Notes: generated by a model from the letters alone, not told the origin. Positions 8,624 to 17,269 are shown, numbered from the stretch's first letter. The stretch is DNA of 44,078 nt from Candidatus Poribacteria bacterium (GCA_012271015.1 JAAXHD010000135.1:1-44078), one strand, 5' to 3'. Translations and numbers: made by a program.

Positions 8624-9640
8624 TCACGGATGCACGACAGTCTTGACCCCGCGTTGGGCGGCGGCGTTATCAAATGCCGCGAGTCCCTGTGCAAGCGGAA
8701 ACCGATCTGTTAGCAAGGGTTCAAAATTGAGTGCATCTTCTATCAGGAGTTGTCGCGAGGCTTCGAGACTGGCGCGAGAGAACGCCCACGAAGCCATCAA
8801 TTTATGACCCGCATAGTGGAATTCTTCTAAGTTGATATGGAGCGTTTCGCCATCGGGAGCGAGTCCAAAGAAGTTGACGCATCCGCCTCTGCGGACAATA
8901 TCAAAAGCGAGTGCAATTGCCGAAGCATGGTTGGTTGTAGCAGAGATGACAGTGTCGACACCGCCGCGGGTAATCTCTTGGAGGTGCGCGATAGCCTCGG
9001 GTGAGGTATCAAAAGTAACATCGGCACCGAGCGTTTCGGCGACAGCCCTGCGGTGCGCCTGCGGTTCGAACACATACGTTGCCAAGCCCGCTCGCTTCGT
9101 CAATTGCGTGAGCATCAAGCCGATGGGACCAGCACCCAGAATAGCAACAGAATCCTTGAAAAGGGTTTCCCGCATCGCATTCAAGCAGCAGCCCAAAGGT
9201 TCCAGAAAGAGCAACTCTTCAGGTGGGATGCTATCTGGGACGCGAATAAGTTTACCTGTATCCACGCCGTGTTTTGGCATCCGCATATATTCGGCGTAGC
9301 CACCATCAATATCGTGACCGATACCTTCAATGGTAGTGCAGTATTTGTCCAGATCGTTCTGGCATTCAGAACATACACCGCAGGAAAGCATCGGATTGAC
9401 AGTAACCCGTTCCCCGATTTTGACATCGGGATGTCGGGTCTCTACCACTATACCTGCGAGTTCATGTCCCATCACGACGGGGGGGGCGTAATCGGATACA
9501 TCTCCGCGCAGCGCGGCGAGGTCAGACGCGCAAATGCCGCAGAGTTCTATCTCGATGAGCACGTCTCCAGTAGTTAGTGTAGGGATGGGTTTTTCATGAA
9601 TACGTAGTTGCTGAATTTTCTCAAAAACAATAGCTTTCAT
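8624..9640 (-). CDS. zinc-dependent medium-chain alcohol/polyol dehydrogenase
   Basis: MDR-family enzyme related to sorbitol and threonine dehydrogenases, 338 residues. Catalytic zinc ligands lie in GICASDL and GHELAG. The structural zinc lobe is CGVCSECQNDLDKYC. The NAD-binding motif is GAGPIG. It probably oxidises a polyol or sugar alcohol, but the substrate is unknown. It lies near a Gfo/Idh oxidoreductase and other sugar enzymes, though not in one tight operon. ATG 9640 is preceded by TAATAATTAAAAAA with no Shine-Dalgarno, similar in style to the starts that follow the dispersed promoter-like repeat. Confidence 0.88.
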   Translation of the reverse strand: MKAIVFEKIQQLRIHEKPIPTLTTGDVLIEIELCGICASDLAALRGDVSDYAPPVVMGHELAGIVVETRHPDVKIGERVTVNPMLSCGVCSECQNDLDKYCTTIEGIGHDIDGGYAEYMRMPKHGVDTGKLIRVPDSIPPEELLFLEPLGCCLNAMRETLFKDSVAILGAGPIGLMLTQLTKRAGLATYVFEPQAHRRAVAETLGADVTFDTSPEAIAHLQEITRGGVDTVISATTNHASAIALAFDIVRRGGCVNFFGLAPDGETLHINLEEFHYAGHKLMASWAFSRASLEASRQLLIEDALNFEPLLTDRFPLAQGLAAFDNAAAQRGVKTVVHP

Positions 9641-9684
9641 TTTTTTAATTATTAACGTGAGTTTGATAAAAGATGTGAGGATTG

Positions 9685-9929
9685 CCGTAGGTTGGGTTGA
9701 ACGGGTTCCACCAAAGTCGTAGAAGTCATAGAAAAACGAAACTTTTCCTTATATGCAACATCCAATAGAGATCAAGTGAAACCCAACACTTTAGCTTTGA
9801 AGTTCCGAGTGTGCTGGCGCGTAAAGTTGGGTTTCACGATGTTCTTGAATATATGGCGAACTATTGACCTTTAGGTGTGTATCGGCTATTGAGAGCCAAC
9901 TTCTCAACGCCATTCAACCCAACCTACGG
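9685..9929. repeat. nested palindromic repeat element, non-coding
   Basis: Most of the 9641-9998 gap is one palindromic element. Its outer arms CCGTAGGTTGGGTTGAA (9685-9701) and TTCAACCCAACCTACGG (9913-9929) are perfect 17-bp inverted repeats. Inside, GTGAAACCCAAC (9776-9787) and GTTGGGTTTCAC (9826-9837) form a second inverted pair. No open frame of note is present. It may be a MITE-like remnant. Confidence 0.65.
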
Positions 9930-9998
9930 GTCTGAGAGCAATTTACACACTCAATTGAGCCTATGATTTTCACCATGTTCACGCTAACGCTCCAGATT

Positions 9999-11030
9999 CT
10001 ATGCTTCAAATTCGTAAGGGACTGTTTCCGCTTGGTGTGTCTTGGCAGATTTTTCCGCCAAATCCATGATAGCGATGACGCGGCGCGCCGATTCCGGTGT
10101 CACAAGCAGGGGCGTGCCATCGTTTAAATGCGCAACGATATTTTCATAGTAGGTAGGTCCGGGTCTGCGATGGTAACCGACTTCCTGTTCTTTGGGGTGT
10201 CCTTCGACTTCAGATAAGACCTTAAACCCGCCATCTTCGGCGGTAATCGCGCCGTGTGAGCCGAGCAGTTTCCATCGGGATCCACCAATTTTCGCGATGT
10301 TAGACATCTGGATGTTTGCCGCCGCTCCGTCCGCAACCACTTCTCCACCTGCAAACCGGACAATGGCTTGGACGTGGTCCTCGTTGGTAATATCGTCCCA
10401 GACAAGGTTCGATTGATAGAAGCCGGTGACGTTGATCATCGGGGCATCAAGGACATTGAGTAGCCAATCGAGGTAGTGTGCTCCCCAGTCGTAGAATTGT
10501 CCACCGGAGATCGCCTTGACACTCCGCCACCAATCCGGATTGGGTCTACCATAGCCGCCGCCCCACATCTCAACGCTAAAGACTTTGCCGATGACACCGG
10601 AGTGAACGAGTTCACGCAGCGTCCAGAAGTCGGCATCCCACCGTCGGTTGTGATGAACGGACAACATAACATCGTTTTCTTTGGCGGTCGTTATCATTTC
10701 AGTGGCTTCTGCGATTGTGACGCACATCGGTTTTTCAACGATGACATGTTTACCTGCTTTGAGGCTCGCAACAGTTGGACCACAGTGCAGACTATGCGGC
10801 AGCACGTTTGCAATGAGATCGACGCCATCGTCCGTATTGAGTTCTTCAACCGAGTTATAGGTGCGGACTCCGGGAAAATCCTCTTTCGCGGCTTTTGTTC
10901 GCTCCGGGTCGATGTCACAGATAGCAACGCATTCGATGCCGTCTGTATTTTGCATCATATTTGCATGGGCTTTGCCCATGTTGAATGCCGCTCCATACCC
11001 GAGGACGGCACCTTTGATGGTATCTGCCAT
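9999..11030 (-). CDS. Gfo/Idh/MocA family NAD(P)-dependent oxidoreductase
   Basis: A 343-residue protein with an N-terminal Rossmann fold (GAVLGYGAAFNMGKAHANM) and the family motif VEKPMCVTIAEATEM, whose Lys is catalytic in related enzymes. The C-terminal half is an alpha/beta dimerisation-substrate domain (GGQFYDWGAHYLDWLL). Members oxidise or reduce sugars, inositols and related compounds; the substrate cannot be named. GAAGGAG is at the right distance from ATG 11030, and a minus-strand TATAAT lies at 11065-11070. It is transcribed away from a ~500-bp repeat-rich gap. Confidence 0.9.
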   Translation of the reverse strand: MADTIKGAVLGYGAAFNMGKAHANMMQNTDGIECVAICDIDPERTKAAKEDFPGVRTYNSVEELNTDDGVDLIANVLPHSLHCGPTVASLKAGKHVIVEKPMCVTIAEATEMITTAKENDVMLSVHHNRRWDADFWTLRELVHSGVIGKVFSVEMWGGGYGRPNPDWWRSVKAISGGQFYDWGAHYLDWLLNVLDAPMINVTGFYQSNLVWDDITNEDHVQAIVRFAGGEVVADGAAANIQMSNIAKIGGSRWKLLGSHGAITAEDGGFKVLSEVEGHPKEQEVGYHRRPGPTYYENIVAHLNDGTPLLVTPESARRVIAIMDLAEKSAKTHQAETVPYEFEA

Positions 11031-11127
11031 TTATTTGGCTCCTTCTTTTTTGTGTGAATGCTTAATTATAACACAAACCAGAAAAATTCGCATAAAAATT
11101 ACAGAGGCATAGTCGAGTGTAGGACTA

Positions 11128-11177
11128 TTTATGGTAGCTTTTAGAACTGCTTTTTATGGTAGCTTTTAGAACTGCTT
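11128..11177 (+). repeat. perfect 25-bp tandem duplication
   Basis: TTTATGGTAGCTTTTAGAAC plus TGCTT occurs twice back to back (11128-11152 and 11153-11177) in the non-coding gap 11031-11533. The rest of this gap holds a GGCGAGGTT hairpin repeat (11188-11216), a gaccgggaggtcggg palindromic stretch (~11310) and the promoter at 11387-11415. No gene is seen in it. Confidence 0.85.
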
Positions 11178-11187
11178 ATAGACTATC

Positions 11188-11216
11188 GTTGGCGAGGTTA
11201 GGAAACCTCTCCAGCG
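11188..11216. repeat. dispersed hairpin repeat GGCGAGGTT...AACCTC, copy 1
   Basis: Contains GAGGTTAGGAAACCTC, which can fold on itself. Near-identical copies occur at 30103-30131 and, more diverged, at 13424-13450. All three are intergenic. Confidence 0.7.
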
Positions 11217-11386
11217 GTGGGATGTGTGGTTATTGCGCTATCTACTGAAATGTCAACGTATTTTTATAATTCACCTTGGTTTTCGATGCCCTACCCATTT
11301 TGATAGGGTATCGCGACCGGGAGGTCGGGATTCGGAGATCCCTCCTACAGGAGAACCAAATGACCTTGAACTGGATAGATAACTGA

Positions 11387-11415
11387 TTGACATTTCCAAA
11401 GATTTGTGATAGACT
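11387..11415 (+). promoter_or_regulatory. putative sigma70 promoter
   Basis: TTGACA (11387-11392), a 17-nt spacer and TAGACT (11410-11415). It precedes the 3-hydroxyisobutyrate dehydrogenase family gene by ~110 nt. Confidence 0.5.
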
Positions 11416-11533
11416 CAACCGACGTTTACTGGCGCAGTTGCAGCGGGGTCATATACGACGTACAATTCTTAAAAGATACGCAGTCTGTGTCAATTCTACA
11501 TATTATTATTTCTGAAACTCCTTGAGGTAATTT

Positions 11534-12427
11534 ATGGCAAAGATTGGATTAATTGGGGTTGGCAACATGGGAATGGGGATGTCAAGAAACATCCTGAAAG
11601 CAGGGCACGAACTCACAGTGTACGATGTTCGTCCAGAACCGTTAGAAACACTCGTACAAGAGGGGGCATACGCCGCTACATCGCCACGCGAAGTAGGCAC
11701 GGCAGCAGACTTCGTTTTTATCATGGTCCTGAATGTCGAACAGGTCAAGGCGGCACTCCTTACAGAAGACGGACTGCTGGCGGGACTCAAACCGGGAGGC
11801 ATAGTTATCTGTACAGCGACCATCGGACGTTCACAGGTGATGGAGGTTGCCGAACTGGTGACAGCAGAAGGAATGAATATGGTCGATGCCCCTGTCAGTG
11901 GCGGAGCACCCGGCGCAGCCGCTGGAACCCTCACAATGATGGTGTCGGCACCAAATGAAGTGTTTGAAGCAGCAAAACCGGTGCTTGAAGCCGTCGGACG
12001 GGACATCTATCACGTTGGGCAGGAGATTGGAATGGGACAAACTGTCAAGTCAGCACTTGCAGTTCTCATAGGCGTCACTTATGCCGGTATCTTTGAAGCA
12101 CTGACGTTGGCGGTGAAGGCAGGTGTGGCACCCGAGACACTTCGCGACGTTGTCAGCACGAGTGTCGTTGGGAATTTCCTCTTCAGGGACACAACACAAA
12201 ATATATTAGATCGAAATTTCAAGGGACAAAGCAATATCGGCACAATGTATAAGGATCTCACTTTGGCGAAAGATATGGCGAGCGATTGTGGGGTGCCGCT
12301 TTTCGCGGCGAGTGCCGCTTTTGAACTGTTTCAAGCCGGGAAAGCCGTGAACCCTGACGAGGATAACTGGACGATTATCAAGATTCTTGAAAACATCGCA
12401 GGTATTGAGATTCAGAAGACAGAATAA
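11534..12427 (+). CDS. 3-hydroxyisobutyrate dehydrogenase family oxidoreductase
   Basis: A 297-residue beta-hydroxyacid dehydrogenase. The N-terminal Rossmann motif is GVGNMGMGM, the substrate-binding signature is DAPVSGGAPGA, and the catalytic Lys is in GQTVKSA near residue 171. Relatives reduce tartronate semialdehyde or oxidise 3-hydroxyisobutyrate, and the sequence does not settle which reaction applies. Shine-Dalgarno is weak (TTGAGG upstream). It is followed by the isomerase gene 77 nt later, probably co-transcribed, which favours sugar-acid metabolism over valine breakdown. Confidence 0.9.
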   Translation: MAKIGLIGVGNMGMGMSRNILKAGHELTVYDVRPEPLETLVQEGAYAATSPREVGTAADFVFIMVLNVEQVKAALLTEDGLLAGLKPGGIVICTATIGRSQVMEVAELVTAEGMNMVDAPVSGGAPGAAAGTLTMMVSAPNEVFEAAKPVLEAVGRDIYHVGQEIGMGQTVKSALAVLIGVTYAGIFEALTLAVKAGVAPETLRDVVSTSVVGNFLFRDTTQNILDRNFKGQSNIGTMYKDLTLAKDMASDCGVPLFAASAAFELFQAGKAVNPDEDNWTIIKILENIAGIEIQKTE

Positions 12428-12504
12428 TTAGAATGCCGGAATCTTGCAAAAACGTATTTAGCATTTTTGAAGCCTACAAAGACAAAGGAATTGAGAGGAA
12501 TTGA

Positions 12505-13356
12505 ATGTTCAAATTGGGAACTATCACAGATGGAATCAGCCGGGACTTCGAGTATGCGCTCGACACGATGGTAGAGACCGGATTGGAATACGTTGAGTTA
12601 CAATATCTGTGGGAAAAGCAGGTTGGCGATTTAACGGATGCAGATATAGGGCGAGTCAAGGAGTTAATCGAAGAGCGAAACTTAAAGGTGTCGTGTATTT
12701 CTCACCACAATCTCACAGCACTTCCTGTGGATACGGCAGTTGATGATTCCGCCTATCGGGCACACATGGCGACGTTACAACGGTGTATCGATGTTGCTCA
12801 GGCACTTGGCACGAATCTCGTCCGAATTTTCAGTTTCCGAAAAGAGATGGTGCTTTTTGGGGCAGAACCGATTATCTCTGAAGGCGCATGGGCAATGCTC
12901 CTGGACAGGTTAGAGGCACCGTTGCGAATCGCCGATGCGTCGGGTATCACGCTTGTTATCGAAACCGCAATCTCTGGTAACGTAACGTCGGCACATCTTG
13001 CGAAAAAGTTGATTGATGAATTAGACGCGCCACATCTGAAAGTCCTCTGGGACCCGTGCAGTTCCCTCTATTGTACCGAAATCCCGTATCCAGATGGGTA
13101 TGAGGTTATCCGCAAGCACATTGCCCACGTTCATCTCAAGGATGGGGTTGTGAACCTTCCATGGGCAACATTCGATTTCTGCGCAATGCGTCAAGGGCAG
13201 ATGGATCCTTACTACAATGACATCGTGAATGCTCTGAAACGGGACGGATACGAGGGTGTGATCTCTTTAGAGAGTGTCTACACGCCGGTAGGTGGGACGC
13301 GCGAGGACGGATTCAGAGAGTCGCTGCCCGTCTTTATGGAGCTCATGGGACGGTAA
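12505..13356 (+). CDS. sugar phosphate isomerase/epimerase (AP-endonuclease 2-like TIM barrel)
   Basis: A 283-residue TIM barrel of the xylose isomerase-like superfamily. Typical segments are VETGLEYVELQYLW, a conserved Glu in LVIETAISGN, a metal-binding Asp in KVLWDPCSSLY, HVHLKDGV and GVISLESVYTP. Members interconvert keto- and aldo-sugars or act on inositol derivatives. GAGAGGAATTG precedes the ATG. It ends ~105 nt before the strong bidirectional terminator at 13462-13497. Confidence 0.85.
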   Translation: MFKLGTITDGISRDFEYALDTMVETGLEYVELQYLWEKQVGDLTDADIGRVKELIEERNLKVSCISHHNLTALPVDTAVDDSAYRAHMATLQRCIDVAQALGTNLVRIFSFRKEMVLFGAEPIISEGAWAMLLDRLEAPLRIADASGITLVIETAISGNVTSAHLAKKLIDELDAPHLKVLWDPCSSLYCTEIPYPDGYEVIRKHIAHVHLKDGVVNLPWATFDFCAMRQGQMDPYYNDIVNALKRDGYEGVISLESVYTPVGGTREDGFRESLPVFMELMGR

Positions 13357-13423
13357 TAAGACTAATAGTAAAGCCCGAAAATCTATAGACAATTGCTTGG
13401 TTTCCTGCGAACCGCACACCATC

Positions 13424-13450
13424 GCTGGCGAGGTTTCTAACCGCGCCAAC
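13424..13450. repeat. dispersed GGCGAGGTT hairpin repeat, diverged copy
   Basis: GCTGGCGAGGTTTCTAACC shares its first ~12 bases with the copies at 11188 and 30103 but ends differently. It lies in the 3' region of the isomerase gene. Confidence 0.45.
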
Positions 13451-13461
13451 CATAAAAAGAA

Positions 13462-13497
13462 AAAGGACGCAGCCGATACATTTTAGCTGCGTCCTTT
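13462..13497. terminator. strong bidirectional rho-independent terminator
   Basis: A 12-bp perfect stem AAAGGACGCAGC / GCTGCGTCCTTT with a 12-nt loop lies between convergent genes. On the minus strand it is followed by a T-rich tract (TTTTTCTTTTT). On the plus strand it is followed by AATTTT. It serves the isomerase gene and the secreted-protein gene starting at 14751. Confidence 0.9.
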
Positions 13498-13527
13498 AAT
13501 TTTAACTATGTCTGATAAAACCAAACG

Positions 13528-14751
13528 TTACTTGGCTTTCAGGCTACCCCAAGTTGTGAAGAGCTTCCCAGCGGGTTCGACGGAAACGAAAGTATCGCCG
13601 ATAGTCCATGTGCCGCCGATACCAGCGAATAGGCTCCAACCCCCACCGCGTTCACTGACCTTTACCATTAGGATATTAGGACCTGCGACGAGGTTAACTT
13701 TGAAGTCATCTTGGAAGTCGCCAGCACCACGGTTGACAGCGTTTGTATGAACGACTTCACCGTTGAGCCAGACTTTGACGGAGTCATCACTACCGACTTT
13801 CGCCGGAACGCCACTCTGATCTTCTTCGGCGTTAAGGATAACTATACCATAAACCGAATGATCGTTGACATCGCCTTCACCTAATCCAATCTCATTGACG
13901 AGATCGTTGACGTTGTTGCCGCCAGTTTCGGTAATTTCACCGATTGTCCATTCCAAATCACCGACAGCATCGCCTGCACTGGCACCGTGTGTTGCGACCA
14001 TCTCTTCGGTAACCGCACCGCCGCTGGCTTCAGCGATCGAATCGATATCGGTCGAATTTGCGCCACCTTGACCTGCTTCGGTTGCGGCAATCATCCAGAG
14101 CCAGGGACCCGTAATTTTCCCAGCGACACCGGGAGTAGCGGGTTTGAAAACAGCATTCACGTCAGCATCGACACCGACGAACATACTCCAACCACCACCG
14201 CGCTCACTGACCTTCACGAGCAAGAGATTATCGCCTTTCTTTATATCCACTTGGAATGTGTCTTGAAAGTCGCCAGCACCGCGGTTGACAGCGTTGTTGT
14301 GAACCTCTTCACCGTTGAGCCAGACTTTGACAGAATCATCACTGCCGACTTTCATATCTACACCGTCTTGATCAGAATCGGATTCAAGTGTGATGAGTGC
14401 GTAGGACGAATGGTCGTTGACATCACCTTCACCCAATCCAATCTCGGTGACGGTGTCGTTAACGTTGTTACCACCTGTTTCGGAGATCTCACCCAGCGTC
14501 CATACCAAATCGCCGACAGCATCACCTTCGTTGGCCCCGTTGTTTGCGATCATCTCTTCGGTAACATCGCCGCCACTGGCTTCAGCGAGCGAATCGACAT
14601 CTGTAGCAGCCGCACCGCCTTGACCTGCTTCGGTCGGTGCAATCATCCAGAGCCACGGACCGGTAATTTTATCTTGGGCATCGGCACCTTGTGCCATGAC
14701 AAAAAGTGCTATGAGGCATGCGAGCCCAATTGTGAATAGTTTCCTATACAT
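13528..14751 (-). CDS. secreted two-domain beta-sandwich protein with conserved C-terminal tail
   Basis: Start ATG 14751 is set by GGAGG six nt upstream and gives a signal peptide (MYRKLFTIGLACLIALFVMA, cleaved near AQGADA). The mature part is two tandem copies of a ~190-residue domain beginning KITGPWLWMI. Each copy contains VGSDDSVKVWLNGE, NAVNRGAGDFQD and VKVSERGGGWS. The GSDD-VKVWLNG pattern resembles jelly-roll carbohydrate-binding-like modules attached to glycosidases, but no catalytic domain is present. The C-terminus VEPAGKLFTTWGSLK is shared with three other secreted proteins in the window. It is acidic and probably extracellular or surface-bound. Function unknown. Confidence 0.85.
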   Translation of the reverse strand: MYRKLFTIGLACLIALFVMAQGADAQDKITGPWLWMIAPTEAGQGGAAATDVDSLAEASGGDVTEEMIANNGANEGDAVGDLVWTLGEISETGGNNVNDTVTEIGLGEGDVNDHSSYALITLESDSDQDGVDMKVGSDDSVKVWLNGEEVHNNAVNRGAGDFQDTFQVDIKKGDNLLLVKVSERGGGWSMFVGVDADVNAVFKPATPGVAGKITGPWLWMIAATEAGQGGANSTDIDSIAEASGGAVTEEMVATHGASAGDAVGDLEWTIGEITETGGNNVNDLVNEIGLGEGDVNDHSVYGIVILNAEEDQSGVPAKVGSDDSVKVWLNGEVVHTNAVNRGAGDFQDDFKVNLVAGPNILMVKVSERGGGWSLFAGIGGTWTIGDTFVSVEPAGKLFTTWGSLKAK

Positions 14752-14948
14752 GAAAATCCTCCAATTAATTTTTACTTTTAAACGAAACAAAGTGAAATCA
14801 GTGTTGCCTGTCCTTTAGGTCCAATCGCGCCTCAATCAGCGGATCAAGGCTACAATATTACCTGACACTTATTAGATATAGGACAACATATTTAAATTAG
14901 TTTAACAAATATACCACAATTAAATCAAGCACAAAAAACTTTTTACAA

Positions 14949-15008
14949 TTTTAGCCGATAAAGGCGGTTCCGAATCGTGAGGTCTCAGAACGGTAATATC
15001 GGCTAAAA
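14949..15008. repeat. 12-bp perfect inverted repeat downstream of a secreted-protein gene
   Basis: TTTTAGCCGATA (14949-14960) and TATCGGCTAAAA (14997-15008) flank 36 nt. It lies just 3' of the minus-strand gene ending at 15017 and may be a terminator-like or RNA-stabilising structure. No immediate long T-run follows it. Confidence 0.6.
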
Positions 15009-15016
15009 ATACCAGT

Positions 15017-15709
15017 TTAGTAGGAACGTTTGATTTCTGCCCACTGCGTTGCTAATTTGCCAGCAGGCTCAACAGGAAGTCCTTTGAACTCCAGATTGTA
15101 TTCCAAAGGCGCGTCAATACCAGCGAACATACTCCAACCACCACCGCGTTCGCAGACTTTAACCATGAATACGTTATCGCCTTTCTTTATATCCACATCA
15201 AATGTGTCCTGAAAGTCGCCAGCACCGCGGTTAACGGCGTTTTTATGAACCTCTTCACCGTTCATCCAGACCTTAACGGAATCATCGCTGCCGACACGGG
15301 CTTCAGCACCCTTCTTCGTAGTCTTTGATACGGCGTTGATTACGGCGTAGGAACAGTGGTCGTTGACATCGCCTCCGGGACCCAACTTAATCTTTATGAG
15401 CATGTCGTTGATGTTGTTTCCTCCGACTGCAGAGATTTCTCCCTCGGTCCATTTGTAACCTTCGGCAAATTTGACTTTCAGAATATCCTTTGTAATGCCT
15501 TGTTCTGCGACATCTTCCTCGGTTAGTTTACCCTTTGTTGCCTCGTCGATACCGTCCTCATCTGTTACGGCGGCACCGCCTCCTCCAGCGGGGCTTTCAG
15601 TGATCATCCAATACCAAGGACCTTCAATTTTATCAAGGGCGGCAGCGAATTGCGCTATAAGAAGAACACCGACAGCGCATACTGCCAAAAGCATAAATCT
15701 GCTTTTCAT
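15017..15709 (-). CDS. secreted single-domain paralogue with conserved C-terminal tail
   Basis: ATG 15709 has GGAGG eight nt upstream and a signal peptide (MKSRFMLLAVCAVGVLLIAQ, then FAAA). The single mature domain starts KIEGPWYWMI and repeats the neighbour's motifs: ARVGSDDSVKVWMNGEE, NAVNRGAGDFQDTF and VCERGGGWSMF. The tail is VEPAGKLATQWAEIK. The overall pattern marks it as a paralogue of the gene at 13528-14751, which has two such domains. Longer starts at 15724 and 15748 lack ribosome-site support. Function unknown; a surface carbohydrate-binding or structural role is a guess. Confidence 0.85.
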   Translation of the reverse strand: MKSRFMLLAVCAVGVLLIAQFAAALDKIEGPWYWMITESPAGGGGAAVTDEDGIDEATKGKLTEEDVAEQGITKDILKVKFAEGYKWTEGEISAVGGNNINDMLIKIKLGPGGDVNDHCSYAVINAVSKTTKKGAEARVGSDDSVKVWMNGEEVHKNAVNRGAGDFQDTFDVDIKKGDNVFMVKVCERGGGWSMFAGIDAPLEYNLEFKGLPVEPAGKLATQWAEIKRSY

Positions 15710-15759
15710 TTTTTTATCCTCCATGATTTGGTTGTTGTTTCTATTCAACTAACGAAAAC

Positions 15760-15789
15760 AGTTTAGCATGAGTTACCAGAAAAGTCAAA
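15760..15789 (-). promoter_or_regulatory. putative sigma70 promoter for the single-domain secreted protein
   Basis: On the minus strand TTGACT (15789-15784), an 18-nt spacer and TAAACT (15765-15760), ~50 nt upstream of ATG 15709. Confidence 0.5.
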
Positions 15790-15824
15790 TTTATTTTTCG
15801 ATTAAATTTGAAAACATCTATCTG

Positions 15825-16130
15825 TTATTCTACCTGTAACTGCTTTTGGACGCTGTTAACCTTATCATCCATTGTCTGTGTTCTGTCGACCCGAGTACCG
15901 AATTTGAGTGTAGTTGTGATTCGGGGTGCTCCCATCTCATGGACGACTTCATGACACCGCCGAATTGCGGCGAATACAGCATCCCATTCGCCTTCAATGT
16001 TGGTGCCGTAAGCGTGCAATTTTGTCTCCAAACCTGCCTCTTTCAGGACTTTTTCACACGCAGTAACATATTTCGAGACCGAGACACCAACGCCTATTGG
16101 AACAACACAGAGATCTGCGATAACCTTCAT
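15825..16130 (-). CDS. MTH1187/YqgV-type thiamine-binding protein
   Basis: A 101-residue protein of the UPF0045/thiamine-binding family. It has the N-terminal MKVIADLCVVPIGVGVSVSKYV, KLHAYGTNIEGEWDAVFAAI and a final RITTTLKFGTRVD segment. Members bind thiamine or hydroxymethylpyrimidine; their physiological role is poorly known. ATG 16130 is preceded by AAGGAGACGCT and is therefore preferred over a longer frame reaching 16214. Its start lies ten nt after the stop of the aldo/keto reductase gene, so they form one operon. Confidence 0.9.
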   Translation of the reverse strand: MKVIADLCVVPIGVGVSVSKYVTACEKVLKEAGLETKLHAYGTNIEGEWDAVFAAIRRCHEVVHEMGAPRITTTLKFGTRVDRTQTMDDKVNSVQKQLQVE

Positions 16131-16140
16131 AGCGTCTCCT

Positions 16141-17079
16141 TCAATCGTTGCGTAATTGTTCCAAAATGTTGGCAGGAAAAGCCGATGCACCTGAAGTCGC
16201 GACCCCATCGTCAACTTGCACTGGGGTCATCATTCCCGGAACAACGCAAGAGACGGCTGGGTGTGCCAAGATGAATTTGAGAGCGGCTTGCGGGAGACTG
16301 CGCGCTTTATTCCCAACGATCGACTTAACTTGTTCTACGCGCTCCAGATCTGCGAGAAACTTCTCACGGGACCAAGTCTTTCGATAATCGTTTTCCGCAA
16401 AGACGGTATCCGGACCGAGTTGTCCGGAGAGCAAACCTGACGACAACGGCTGTCGAACAACAACAGCGATACCGTTCTCGGCAGCAGTCTCCATCACAGG
16501 CGTTGCCATCTCTTGGGTGGGAATATTGTAGGTGAGCATCAGCAAAGAGATACCGGTTTCTGTCATCGCCTTCAGCGCGTCCGCCTCGCTTCCGAGAGCC
16601 AATCCGTAAAAGCGAATTTTGCCTTCGGTTTTAAGTTCCTCCATTGTCCCAAACGCATCATCCCATGCCTCTGCAGGGGGTGGCGAATGGAATTGGTAGA
16701 TGTCTATAACATCGCGCTTCAGCCGTGTAAGACTCCCTTCAACTGCCGAACGGATATAATCGGGTGAGACGTTGAACGACGGATGTTCCCATCCATGGCT
16801 AATCCAGCCGTCGGAGTCCAATTCATAGCCAAGTTTCGTTGCAATGACAACTCTACTGCCGAGTGCCGAGAAGGCTTCACCAAGCAACCGTTCGGCGCGA
16901 CCACCACCGTATTGGTCTGCTGTATCGTAATAGGTGACACCACTTTCAAAGGCGTATCGGAGGAGGTCCACAGCATCGGTTTCACCGATGTCTCCCCATT
17001 CGCGACCGCCGAGTTCCCATGTTCCCATGCCGATTTCAGAAACGGTTAACCCTGTATTCCCCAATTTACGTTGGCGCAT
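16141..17079 (-). CDS. aldo/keto reductase
   Basis: A 312-residue (beta/alpha)8 NADPH-dependent reductase. The catalytic tetrad is visible: Asp in YYDTADQYG, Tyr in the same motif, Lys in VIATKLGYE and His in YQFHSPPP. The N-terminus MRQRKLGNTGLTVSEIGMGTW is typical. ATG 17079 has AAAGGG upstream, whereas a frame reaching 17118 has no support. A consensus-like promoter is at 17145-17173 on the minus strand. Substrate unknown. Co-transcribed with the thiamine-binding-type gene. Confidence 0.93.
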   Translation of the reverse strand: MRQRKLGNTGLTVSEIGMGTWELGGREWGDIGETDAVDLLRYAFESGVTYYDTADQYGGGRAERLLGEAFSALGSRVVIATKLGYELDSDGWISHGWEHPSFNVSPDYIRSAVEGSLTRLKRDVIDIYQFHSPPPAEAWDDAFGTMEELKTEGKIRFYGLALGSEADALKAMTETGISLLMLTYNIPTQEMATPVMETAAENGIAVVVRQPLSSGLLSGQLGPDTVFAENDYRKTWSREKFLADLERVEQVKSIVGNKARSLPQAALKFILAHPAVSCVVPGMMTPVQVDDGVATSGASAFPANILEQLRND

Positions 17080-17144
17080 TATTTCCCTTTCGCAAGGCAC
17101 GGGACCTTGCTTTATCAAAGTGTTACAGTCTGAAATTGTCCTCT

Positions 17145-17173
17145 ATCTTATGACATTCACGACTATTTGTCAA
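17145..17173 (-). promoter_or_regulatory. sigma70 promoter for the aldo/keto reductase operon
   Basis: On the minus strand TTGACA (17173-17168), a 17-nt spacer and TAAGAT (17150-17145). It is divergent from the plus-strand promoter at 17240-17269. Confidence 0.65.
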
Positions 17174-17239
17174 CAAATTTTATTCCGCGCCGTGGCTCGG
17201 AATTTCCGTTCATTCGTCCTGCATAAAAACGAATTTAGA

Positions 17240-17269
17240 TTGACAGACCGTGCTGATTTTTGGTATGAT
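17240..17269 (+). promoter_or_regulatory. sigma70 promoter for the NDP-sugar dehydratase operon
   Basis: TTGACA (17240-17245), an 18-nt spacer and TATGAT (17264-17269). Predicted transcription start is near 17276, giving a ~220-nt leader before ATG 17500. Confidence 0.65.

Noticed and set aside
13987..14739. 250-residue plus-strand ORF antisense to the two-domain secreted protein
   Set aside because: It mirrors the repeated coding sequence of the real minus-strand gene, which has a signal peptide, ribosome site and conserved domains.
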